This document shows, piece after piece, positions 10,746-19,299 of a stretch of DNA of 64,000 bases (position 1 is its first letter; every line of letters begins with the position of its first letter). The DNA comes from Parvimonas sp. oral taxon 110 str. F0139. Its GTDB lineage: Bacteria > Bacillota > Clostridia > Tissierellales > Peptoniphilaceae. The stretch covers positions 310,001 through 374,000 of the forward strand of contig NZ_AFII01000001.1 in the NCBI RefSeq assembly GCF_000214475.1, read 5' to 3'. Under the pieces are notes generated by a model. That model was not told the DNA's origin and searched no databases. It worked only from the letters and a program-made list of their open reading frames with translations. The position numbers and the translations under genes were made by a program.

Positions 10746-11264
10746 TTATTTATAATACTTTAAATAAAATATACTTTCTTCAAATTCAGATAAAATTGGT
10801 TTAAATCCACATTCTTTTGCATGATTTTTTATCATATCAATCGTTTGTATTTCATTTCTTATTACTCCATAAGTTGTATGAACTTCATTATTTTCAAAAC
10901 GAATATCCAATTCAACTAAGAATGGTTTAGGATAAATATTTTCTATCTCTGTATCCCATATACATAAAATACCACCTGTTTTTAATACACGGAAGGATTC
11001 AAATATAGCTTTTTTCTTAGTTTCTTCATTCATATACATCAATGAATAAAAAAATGTTACAACATCAAATGAATTTTCTTTAAAATTTAAATTGGTAGCA
11101 TCCATCAAAATTTTATTACAAAAATCAGGAGCTTCATCAAGCTCTTCTTTTCTATTGTCTATTGAAATAACCTGATTAGTATATAGACGTCCTATTATTC
11201 CTTCTCCTCCACCACCAATATCTAAAATATCACCTTTTAATTCTTTTTTTAAATTAATTTTCAT
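10746..11264 (-). CDS. Class I SAM-dependent methyltransferase
   Basis: A 172-residue protein starting at ATG 11264 (MKINLKKEL), five bases after GGAGG. It has the SAM-binding loop ILDIGGGGEGI near residue 12, an acidic strand end (ISIDNR), MDATNLNFKENSFDVVTFFYS (motifs III-IV) and FRVLKTGGILCIWD. The substrate is unknown. It is transcribed alone, divergently from the glycerophosphodiesterase gene, and lies upstream of but separate from the purine operon. Confidence 0.85.
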   Translation of the reverse strand: MKINLKKELKGDILDIGGGGEGIIGRLYTNQVISIDNRKEELDEAPDFCNKILMDATNLNFKENSFDVVTFFYSLMYMNEETKKKAIFESFRVLKTGGILCIWDTEIENIYPKPFLVELDIRFENNEVHTTYGVIRNEIQTIDMIKNHAKECGFKPILSEFEESIFYLKYYK

Positions 11265-11283
11265 AGCATCCTCCAAATCAATT

Positions 11284-11342
11284 ATACCATAAATAAATTC
11301 TTAAAACATTATTTACTTTATAATTATCTCTATTTATGGTAT
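11284..11342. promoter_or_regulatory. Divergent promoter region with a 12-bp inverted repeat
   Basis: ATACCATAAATA at 11284-11295 and its exact reverse complement TATTTATGGTAT at 11331-11342 face each other between the methyltransferase and glycerophosphodiesterase genes. Each copy overlaps an extended -10 box (TGGTATAAT for the minus strand, TGGTATTAT for the plus strand). The symmetry could be a shared operator or paired promoters. Confidence 0.55.
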
Positions 11343-11375
11343 TATTATTTATATATTTTTTAGAAAGGAAATAAT

Positions 11376-13134
11376 ATGTTTAAACTGTTAAGAAAAAAAA
11401 GCTTTAAAAATTTATTAATTTTTGACTTATTATATCAACTGGCTTTTATTGTTATTTTATTGCCTTTTGCAAAAGAATTTTTTTCATATATTTTAAAATT
11501 AACTAAATTTGGCTTTTTCTATATAGAAAGTCCTAGTATTTTTGCAAAATCTCCAACAAAAATATGGTCTATTTTAATAATTATTTTTTCATTTTCCATA
11601 GTTAAATTATTTGAAGTAAGTGGGTTTATATTTACTACAAATCAAATAAGACTTGGAAATGAAGTTTCTATTTTAGAGATTTTCAATAATTCATATAAAC
11701 TAGTTAAATCTAAAATAAAAAAATACAAAATTACTTAATTTTGATATTAGTATCCATAAACATACCAATATCAACATCAATTCATAAAGGAATTAAAATT
11801 CCCAATTTTATTACTGAATATATTTTAAATTCGACTACAGGCATAGTTTTATTTACTATCATAATTATTTTAGCAATAATTTTTTCAATAATTTTATTGT
11901 TTGTTTACCATATATTTTTTTTAGAAAATAAAAATTTTATAGAAAGCATAAAAATAAGTTTTAAGAGAATTAAACAAAATATCTTCAAAAGTATAAAAGT
12001 ACTATTAATAATAGGAATAAAAAATTTACTAATTCAAATAGTAAAATTTATCTTCTTATTTGTTATAATATTAATATTTTATATGCAAACAAGTAATAAA
12101 ACATTAAGTAATATTGGAATAATAGCTTATTTATCTATAGCAACAATTTTAAAAATTTTCACAAATGTTTTATCAAATACCGTTACCTTTTATGATTTAT
12201 CAAAATTTTATTTTAAAACCTCAACCAATGTTGAATTTAGTAACATAGTCTATCCTACAAATAAAATTAAACTAAAGATGTCTCTTGTAATAATATTTCT
12301 AATTTTTGCTGGAATTTTTAGTAAATACAGAAACTCAAATGAAGAAATTAAATTTTATCATACTTTTAGAAATTTAAAACCGGATATTATGGCTCATAGA
12401 GGAAGCACAAAAAATTCTGCTGAAAACACATTGGAATCTATAAATGAAGCTATACAAAACGAAGCAGAATTTGCAGAAATTGATGTTGTATTAACCAAAG
12501 ACAATGTAGTTGTTTTATCGCATGACCATAACTTGAAAAGACTTACTGGAAAAAAAGTTAATATTGAAGATTTAACTTTTGAAGAATTAAAAAAATATAA
12601 AATTATTGACAAAAAAATTCTAAAGAATATAATTTTACCGATTTAAAAACTGTGATTGAAAAAACAGCAGGAAAAATTAAATTAAATATAGAGTTAAAAC
12701 CTTTTAAGAATAATGAAAAGAATTTAGCTAAAGAAGTTACAAAATTAATCAAAGATAAACCTTATGATGTAATTGTTTCTTCATTATCTCCTAAAGTATT
12801 AAAAGAAGTCAAGGATATAGAGCCAAATATTCCAACGGGACTAATTTTAGCTTTTAGTTATGGCAATTTTTACAACATGAAATTTGTAGATTTTTTCTGC
12901 ATAGAAAAAGAAATAGTAACGAACGAAATGATAAGAAAAATTCAAAAAAATGGAAAAAGAGTATATATCTGGACTGCGAATACTCATGAAGATATCACAA
13001 AGGCATACTCTAGTGGTGCAGACGGAATAATAACAGATGAAGTTACTCTTTCAAAAGAAATTTTAGAATTGGAAAAAAATAATTTTAATTTCGAACAATT
13101 AATAATTAATAAGATAATATCATTAATTCCATAA
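11376..13134 (+). CDS. Membrane-anchored glycerophosphodiester phosphodiesterase, two apparent frameshifts
   Basis: Restored, this is one protein of about 586 residues. The first 320 hold several hydrophobic membrane segments, resembling the membrane domain that precedes some bacterial GDPD enzymes. The catalytic GDPD domain follows: IMAHRGSTKNSAENT (metal and catalytic His), EIDVVLTKD and SHDHNLKR. The end has NIELKP, WTANT and GADGIITDE. The frame breaks at the A-runs 11717-11723 and 12611-12617; one extra A in each restores continuity. It probably hydrolyses glycerophosphodiesters or lipoteichoic acid-type substrates at the membrane. It is transcribed alone and ends in a strong terminator. 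Confidence 0.85.
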
Positions 13135-13171
13135 AAAGACGTCAGTAAAATGTGCTGACGTCTTTTTTTTT
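13133..13171. terminator. Bidirectional terminator
   Basis: A 13-bp perfect stem (AAAAAGACGTCAG with CTGACGTCTTTTT) and nine-base loop, with T-rich tails in both directions. It serves the plus-strand glycerophosphodiesterase gene and the minus-strand glyA that converge on it. Confidence 0.92.
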
Positions 13172-13188
13172 ATAAATATTAAATAATA

Positions 13189-14427
13189 CTATTTTAAAGG
13201 AATTTTCTTAGTTAATTCTTCAACTATTTTCAATGCTTTTTCTTTACCTTCTTCTCCATTCTTTATAACTTCAGCAATTGCTTCAGCTATTAAATCCATT
13301 TCTTCTTCTTTAAATCCTCTAGTAGTAATTGCTGGAGTTCCAAGTCTTATACCACTTGTAACAAATGGTGATCTTGGATCATTTGGAATAGTATTTTTAT
13401 TACAAGTAATACGAACGGAATCTAATGCCTTTTCAAGTTCTTTACCACTCATATCATAATCTCTTAAATCAACTAGCATTAAATGATTATCTGTACCATT
13501 AGATACAAGTTTAATTCCTCTATTCATTAATCCTTTTGCTAATGCTTGAGCATTTTTCAAAACTTGTTTTTGATATTCTTTAAACTCAGGCTCTAACGCT
13601 TGTTTAAAAGCTATAGCCTTTGCAGCTATTATGTGTAGTAATGGTCCACCTTGTGATCCAGGAAATACTGCTCTATTAAAATTAAATTTTTCGTTTGCAG
13701 CAGCATTGGACAAAATAAGTCCGCCTCTTGGTCCCCTTAATGTCTTATGAGTTGTAGATGTAACTACATCAGCATAAGGAATTGGTGACTCATGTAATCC
13801 TGCAGCAACAAGACCTGCAATATGAGCCATATCTACCATTAATACTGCACCTACTTCATCACAAATTTCTCTAAATTTCTTAAAATCTATCTTTCTTGCA
13901 TAAGCAGATGCACCTGCCAAAATTAATTTAGGTTTACATTCTTTTGCAATTTTCAAAACTTCATCGTAATCTATAAATCCATTTTCATCTACTCCATATG
14001 GAACTGGATGATATATACTACCTGAATAGTTAATAGGGTTTCCATGTGTTAAATGTCCACCATGGTTTAAGTTCATACCCATATAAGTATCGCCTGGTTT
14101 TAAAATAGCAAAAAATGCAGCAAAGTTAGCTTGAGAGCCTGAATGAGGTTGAACGTTTGCATATTCACAACCATAAAGCTCTTTAACTCTTTCAATAGCT
14201 AATTTTTCTGCTTCATCTACAACTTCACAACCACCATAATATCTTTTTCCAGGATATCCTTCAGCATATTTATTAGTTAATATGCTTCCTGCTGCTTCTA
14301 AAATCGCATCATTTACCCAGTTTTCAGAAGCTATTAATTCAATATGGCTATTTTGTCTTTCTAATTCTTTATCCAACACTTCAGCTATAGCTGGATCAAC
14401 TTTTTTTATATTCTCATTTGAAAACAT
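13189..14427 (-). CDS. glyA: GlyA, serine hydroxymethyltransferase
   Basis: Full-length PLP enzyme (412 residues) that interconverts serine and glycine with THF and methylene-THF. It has ELIASENW near residue 35, [15 protein letters not shown] near 73, the PLP-lysine motif [14 protein letters not shown] near 225 and a C-terminal [10 protein letters not shown]. The start is ATG 14427 with a GGGGG-type site. It has its own promoter and terminator, so it is monocistronic. With the fhs-fchA-folD genes it supplies glycine and C1 units to the purine operon. Confidence 0.97.
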   Translation of the reverse strand: MFSNENIKKVDPAIAEVLDKELERQNSHIELIASENWVNDAILEAAGSILTNKYAEGYPGKRYYGGCEVVDEAEKLAIERVKELYGCEYANVQPHSGSQANFAAFFAILKPGDTYMGMNLNHGGHLTHGNPINYSGSIYHPVPYGVDENGFIDYDEVLKIAKECKPKLILAGASAYARKIDFKKFREICDEVGAVLMVDMAHIAGLVAAGLHESPIPYADVVTSTTHKTLRGPRGGLILSNAAANEKFNFNRAVFPGSQGGPLLHIIAAKAIAFKQALEPEFKEYQKQVLKNAQALAKGLMNRGIKLVSNGTDNHLMLVDLRDYDMSGKELEKALDSVRITCNKNTIPNDPRSPFVTSGIRLGTPAITTRGFKEEEMDLIAEAIAEVIKNGEEGKEKALKIVEELTKKIPLK

Positions 14428-14450
14428 TTCTATTACCCCCTAACAATGAT

Positions 14451-14479
14451 ATATTATCATATTTTATATTTTAAGTCAA
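14451..14479 (-). promoter_or_regulatory. glyA promoter
   Basis: Minus-strand TTGACT (14479-14474), 17-base spacer, TAATAT (14456-14451), 24 bases upstream of the glyA start. Confidence 0.75.
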
Positions 14480-14572
14480 CACGTTTTCTAAAATTTTTTA
14501 TTTTCAAACTTATTTCGCTATTTACCAGGTTATTAAAGACAATTCATTTAAATTTATAATATTTTATTAATA

Positions 14573-14601
14573 TTTACTTTTTGTTAAAAAAATGTTATAA
14601 T
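14573..14601 (+). promoter_or_regulatory. LysR gene promoter
   Basis: Plus-strand TTTACT (14573-14578), 17-base spacer, TATAAT (14596-14601). It drives the regulator gene away from glyA. Confidence 0.7.
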
Positions 14602-14659
14602 ATTAAAAAATATATAAAAATTACATTTTATTGTCTTAATTATAAATATGGAGGATTTT

Positions 14660-15574
14660 ATGGACTTTAAACAATTAGAAACTTTTATTACAATTGTAAA
14701 AACTAAATCTTTTACAAAAACAGCAGATGTGTTATATATAACTCAACCATCTGTTACTAATCATATACAAGCTCTTGAATCTGAACTAAATACTTCTTTA
14801 TTTGTAAGAACTAGAAGAAGTGTAACACTGACACAAGCGGGTAGTATCGTATATAAACATGCGCTTAATATCCTAGCTTCTTATGATGAAATAATAAGGG
14901 ATTTGGACATATATTCTCAAAATTTAAAGGGAACTTTAAATATTTGTGTTTCTTCAGTTCCAAGAAAAATAATTTTACCAAATTTGATTGAAAAATTTTC
15001 AAATTTATTTCCTGATATATCTTTTAATATTAGTAATGATGATTCAAGAACTGTAATAGACAGTATTTTGGTAGGAGAAACTGACTTTGGTATTGTAGGA
15101 TTAAAGATTTCTAATCCTAAATTGATATATACTCAAATTATGGATGATCATATTGTTTATGTTGTAAATAAGGATAATTATCCTGATCTAAAGAACTATT
15201 CAGTTATAGATATTGAAGATTTAAGTAATGATAAAATTATACTAAGAGAAATTGGTTCGGGTACAAGACAAATTGTAGAAGATGAATTAAAAAGAAATAA
15301 CTCTTTAAACGTAATTTCTAATAGTGTAGCTACAATACATGATACTAACACAATATTAGAACTTATCACAAAAGGAGTTGGGACTGGCTTTGTATCTCAA
15401 AGAATGTTAAATATATCTCCATTTAAAGATAAAGTTAAAATATTAAATATAAAAAATCTTTATTTAAATCGTAAATTTTATTTTGTATACAATAAAAATT
15501 TACAATTTTCTAACATCAATAAAATATTCAAAGATTTTATGATGGACGAAATTAATGAATTAAAAAAGAATTAG
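14660..15574 (+). CDS. LysR-family transcriptional regulator
   Basis: A 304-residue regulator, starting at ATG 14660 after GGAGG (an in-frame ATG at 14648 sits upstream of that site and is unlikely). The N-terminal winged helix-turn-helix is typical: MDFKQLETFITIVKTKSF, then TQPSVTNHIQALE. A type 2 periplasmic-binding-like effector domain follows, with REIGSGTRQ near residue 215. It resembles CysL/CbbR-type regulators and a LysR group often found in selenium-using clostridia. The nearby selenoprotein formate dehydrogenase makes that link plausible but unproven. The divergent glyA is another candidate target. Confidence 0.9.
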   Translation: MDFKQLETFITIVKTKSFTKTADVLYITQPSVTNHIQALESELNTSLFVRTRRSVTLTQAGSIVYKHALNILASYDEIIRDLDIYSQNLKGTLNICVSSVPRKIILPNLIEKFSNLFPDISFNISNDDSRTVIDSILVGETDFGIVGLKISNPKLIYTQIMDDHIVYVVNKDNYPDLKNYSVIDIEDLSNDKIILREIGSGTRQIVEDELKRNNSLNVISNSVATIHDTNTILELITKGVGTGFVSQRMLNISPFKDKVKILNIKNLYLNRKFYFVYNKNLQFSNINKIFKDFMMDEINELKKN

Positions 15575-15592
15575 ATATAAATTCTATATAAT

Positions 15593-15624
15593 GAAAAATC
15601 TCTATGAATGCATAGAGATTTTTC
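15593..15624. terminator. Bidirectional terminator
   Basis: A 14-bp perfect stem (GAAAAATCTCTATG with CATAGAGATTTTTC) and four-base loop between the LysR gene and the convergent two-component operon. Its T-rich arm suits termination from either side. Confidence 0.9.
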
Positions 15625-15627
15625 TAT

Positions 15628-17015
15628 TTAATTTACCTGTTTTATTTTCATAAACTCAGTATATGTCAATTCACTACTAATTGAGTTAGTCCATTGAAAA
15701 GTTACAACCTCTCTTCGATTTTTCAAAGTTGTATTAAATATTGGTAAAGTTCCAATTTCGTTATTTTTATTTCATACATTGAAATATCATCAGCAGTTAA
15801 AATAACTATCATACTCTCGTCTGGAGAAACAAAATAATCCAACACATTTTGTACTTTTTCTTTTACTTTTAATTTTGAAATTTTACTTGATTTATTCGTA
15901 AAAATATCTACATTAGGAATTAAATCTAAATCAATCTCACTAGAAACAAAATTATCGTTTGAATAGTTACTTAATATTCCCTTAAAAAACCAATTAAAAT
16001 TGTTTCTCTTTACCCCAAAATTCTTCATATCATATGAGTTAACATTTTCACTTGAATATCCAAGTTTTCTAATATTGTTAAAATATGCCTTCTCTCCTCT
16101 ATCTCCAGCAATATCTTTAATAGACATTTTACTATCTTCTGATAAATTTCCAATTTTATAAATAGAATAATTCTTTTTATTTGTTTCTGAATTATATGAT
16201 TCAATACTAATATAGTTTTTACTCAAAAAATTTATTGTAGCATTCTTTATATCTAATATATTTTTTGTTGTGTTATTTATATAGTCATTTGTTATATAAA
16301 TACTATCCTTGGTAGAATTTACAAGAAAAAATTTGTTTTGATTATTGACAAAGAGCCCATTTATCTTGTTTGCAGTAGGTTTATCATTTCCATTTTTTCT
16401 TATTAAAAAAGTTTCATAATCAACATCCTTTGTTCCAACACTTTTTACTCCAATTAAAAATGAAATATCTTTTTTAGTATTATTAGAACTTTCATTAAGT
16501 TTTAACTTATCAATAACATCATTATCTACATCATCTGAAATTTTTTCAAAAACATAATATTTTTTGTGATGAATTGTAGCAATTTTATTTTTATTCAAAA
16601 TTATAAATTCTTTATAAAAATTTCTCTCATCTTTTATAGAAACTACTATCACCTCATCAGAATCAATACTAATCTTATCAGTTATGATGCCATTATACAA
16701 CAAATAATTTTTAAAATTGAGTTGCCTAAACTTAAAATTTGGATTTGATGTACTTGTTTTTTCAAAGTAAACAAATTTTTCGTTAATATAACACTTATCA
16801 TCAGAACTTTTTTCTTCACTTCCATCACTCAATGATGTTATAGAAGTCAATTTCCAAGTTCCAGAAATTAACAGCGAATTTGATTTTGGCTCTAATATCA
16901 TAGAATTAATATCAGTATATCTAAAAAAATTTCCTCTTAAGACAAAAAACAATAAAATTATTAAAAACGCTAAACTTATTCCAATACTACTTAAAATAAT
17001 TTTTCTATGTCTCAT
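15628..17015 (-). CDS. Membrane-anchored protein of unknown function in a two-component operon
   Basis: I do not recognise a family. The start is ATG 17015 (MRHRKIILSS), overlapping the kinase stop by 11 bases. One N-terminal membrane helix (about residues 9-29) is followed by roughly 430 extracytoplasmic residues rich in Asn, Ser, Lys and beta-type sequence, without cysteine motifs. Near the end the frame shifts: an A-run around 15763 seems one base short. Restoring it replaces a short tail with about 50 further residues ending NREEVVTFQW...KIKQVN and a stop at 15628, just before the terminator. It could be an accessory sensor or an output of the kinase pair; this is inference from position. 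Confidence 0.6.
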
Positions 17016-18483
17016 TTTGAATATCTCCTTTTTCAATTGGCAATTCAACTCTAACAACAGTACCTTTCTCTAAAACACTTCTTATTATCAAGTTCCCATT
17101 ATGAGCTTTTACAATTTCCTCACAAATTGACAAACCAAGACCTGTATGTGAGTTACTATTAGAACCTTTATAAAATTTACCAGTAACTAAAGATATTTCA
17201 TCTTCAGAAATTCCACAACCATTATCTATGACTTCAACAACAGCTCTTTCATTTTCAATTTTAATATCTGTTAAAACAACTCCACCTTCATCAGTAAATT
17301 TTAGAGCATTATCTAAAATATTTATGAACACTTGTTTGATTCGATCTCTATCAGCCATTACCATAACTCTTTTTGTCTCATCATAATTTAGAATCATATC
17401 TATTTTCTTAGAACTTGATTTAGGCATTAATTGTTTGTTAATAAAAATTCCAAGCTCATTAAGGTCAAAAAGTTCTTTATTCATTATAAGTCTACCGCTA
17501 CTTAGTTCAGAAAAATCTAAAAGCTCAGTAACCATATTCCCTAATCTATCACTTTCTTTTTCTATAATACTTAAACCATCTTCTAAAAGTTTATTATTTT
17601 TAGCCTCTGGTTGTAAAGTAAAAGCCCATCCCTTTATAACAGTAAGGGGTGTTCTTAATTCATGAGAAATACTTGAAATAAAGTCCTTCTTTAATTGCTC
17701 TTTTTTTACCAAATTTTCACTCATTAAATTCATTGTACTACCAAGCTTTGAAATCTCAAAATCTCCAACCTCATCTGCTTTTTCATTTAATTGCCCATCA
17801 GCTAATTTTAATGCTACATTAGTTAATCGTTCAATAGGATTGACAATTCTATTACTCATAAATATACTTATACTCATCCCTATTATTATAACAAAAAAAC
17901 CAAATAAAAAGAAAACAAGATAACGTTGCGCAATCATACTATCAATATTTTCCATAGAAATTATAAACCTTGCTATGCCAACTTGTTCATTCCCATTATT
18001 AAGAGGAATTGTTACAGCCAATTCATTTTTATTTGAAATAGGATTTTTATATACAGTTGAACCATTACTTCCGTTTTTGGCTGATGTAACGTCATTTGAA
18101 GATAATACACTACCGATTTGATTTCCATTTACGGTATCTAATAATACTTTTCCTGAATTATTTAGAATTTGCACCTGTGCATTTACTTCACTATAAAACT
18201 CTTCAATATCATCTAATACAAGCTCAGATAAACTTGAATTGGCTAAATGAATTTCATATAGCTTTGCACTATACTTAGCCTGATTTTGTATTATTCCAGT
18301 AACACCAGAATAATAATAGTTTTTTATTGTAAAAATCAAAAAAATTTCAAAGAATACTACTATTAAAACTATAACCATAAAAAACTGAGTCATTATTCTA
18401 GTTCTTAAAGATTTTTTTAAAATTAAATCTTTTATTTCATTAAATTTATCAACTAGTTTATTATACTTTAGTTTGAATTCCAT
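17005..18483 (-). CDS. Sensor histidine kinase
   Basis: A 492-residue membrane kinase. TM1 is near residues 32-53, an extracytoplasmic sensor region covers about 55-187, TM2 is near 188-208, then HAMP. HisKA has SISHELRTPL with phospho-acceptor His274. The HATPase domain has DNALKFT, VIDNGCGIS and HTGLGLSIC. It overlaps the response regulator upstream by 16 bases and the unknown membrane protein downstream by 11, so the three genes are translationally coupled. The architecture is of the WalK/PhoR type. The signal is unknown. Confidence 0.95.
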   Translation of the reverse strand: MEFKLKYNKLVDKFNEIKDLILKKSLRTRIMTQFFMVIVLIVVFFEIFLIFTIKNYYYSGVTGIIQNQAKYSAKLYEIHLANSSLSELVLDDIEEFYSEVNAQVQILNNSGKVLLDTVNGNQIGSVLSSNDVTSAKNGSNGSTVYKNPISNKNELAVTIPLNNGNEQVGIARFIISMENIDSMIAQRYLVFFLFGFFVIIIGMSISIFMSNRIVNPIERLTNVALKLADGQLNEKADEVGDFEISKLGSTMNLMSENLVKKEQLKKDFISSISHELRTPLTVIKGWAFTLQPEAKNNKLLEDGLSIIEKESDRLGNMVTELLDFSELSSGRLIMNKELFDLNELGIFINKQLMPKSSSKKIDMILNYDETKRVMVMADRDRIKQVFINILDNALKFTDEGGVVLTDIKIENERAVVEVIDNGCGISEDEISLVTGKFYKGSNSNSHTGLGLSICEEIVKAHNGNLIIRSVLEKGTVVRVELPIEKGDIQNET

Positions 18484-19151
18484 CTATATCCAGTCCCCCA
18501 AACTGTTTCAATATATTTTGGTTTACTTGAATTGTCCTCAATTTTAGCTCTTAGTCTTCTAATATTAACATCTACGATTTTAATGTCTCCATCAAATTCT
18601 TCTCCCCATGTCATATTTAAAAGCTCATTTCTTGAAAAAGCTCTACCAGGATTTGACATAAATATTGTAATAATAGTTAGTTCTGTTGGCGTAAGTTCAA
18701 TTTCTTTTCCATCTTTATAAAAATTCTTAGAATATAAATCTAATTTAAAAGGATATATACTTATCAAGTCACTACTATTTTGAATTGAAACAAGACGTCT
18801 AATAAGAGATTTTATTCTTAAAATAAGTTCAACAGGATTAAATGGTTTACTTAAATAATCATCAGTTCCACTTTCTAATCCATTAATTCTATCTACATCT
18901 TGAGTTTTAGCAGTAAGCATTATAATCCCAATTTTAGGAAGTTTTTCTCTAAGAATCTTACATACTTCAAAGCCATCTATTCCTGGTAGCATTACATCTA
19001 AAATAACAACTTGAGGATTATATTTTAAGGCAAGTTCTACTCCAATTTCTCCACTTTCAGCTTCTAGAACTTCAAAACCTTCTCTTTCAAGATTAATTTT
19101 TGTAAACAATCTAATATTTTCTTCATCTTCAACTAATAAAATTTTACTCAT
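18468..19151 (-). CDS. OmpR-family response regulator
   Basis: A 227-residue DNA-binding response regulator. The receiver domain has acidic residues E8-D9-E10, phospho-acceptor Asp52 (VVILDVMLPG), T/A near residue 80 (MLTAK) and K102 (LSKPF). The C-terminal winged helix has ELTPTE and VDVNIRRLRAKIE ending in TVWGTGYRW. It is the first gene of the three-gene operon, with its own promoter and an AGGAGG site. Confidence 0.96.
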   Translation of the reverse strand: MSKILLVEDEENIRLFTKINLEREGFEVLEAESGEIGVELALKYNPQVVILDVMLPGIDGFEVCKILREKLPKIGIIMLTAKTQDVDRINGLESGTDDYLSKPFNPVELILRIKSLIRRLVSIQNSSDLISIYPFKLDLYSKNFYKDGKEIELTPTELTIITIFMSNPGRAFSRNELLNMTWGEEFDGDIKIVDVNIRRLRAKIEDNSSKPKYIETVWGTGYRWNSN

Positions 19152-19185
19152 TGTAACCTCCTAAAAAAATAAATAAACTACTATA

Positions 19186-19214
19186 AGTATATATTAAATT
19201 TAATTAAGTTTCAA
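19186..19214 (-). promoter_or_regulatory. Two-component operon promoter
   Basis: Minus-strand TTGAAA (19214-19209), 17-base spacer, TATACT (19191-19186), ahead of the response regulator gene. Confidence 0.8.
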
Positions 19215-19233
19215 TAATAATGTTAAAAATACA

Positions 19234-19269
19234 CAAAAAAAAATTGGGAAGTTCTTTGGGCTTCCCAAT
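19234..19269 (-). terminator. Formate dehydrogenase operon terminator
   Basis: On the minus strand ATTGGGAAG pairs with CTTCCCAAT (nine-base loop) and is followed by a run of nine T. It lies 30 bases after the fdhA stop. Confidence 0.9.
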
Positions 19270-19299
19270 CTAATTAATTAAACAATAGTAACTATTTAC

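Noticed and set aside
11376..13134. Glycerophosphodiesterase gene as a decayed pseudogene
   Set aside because: Both breaks are single missing bases in A-runs, like those in essential genes here, and all catalytic motifs are intact.
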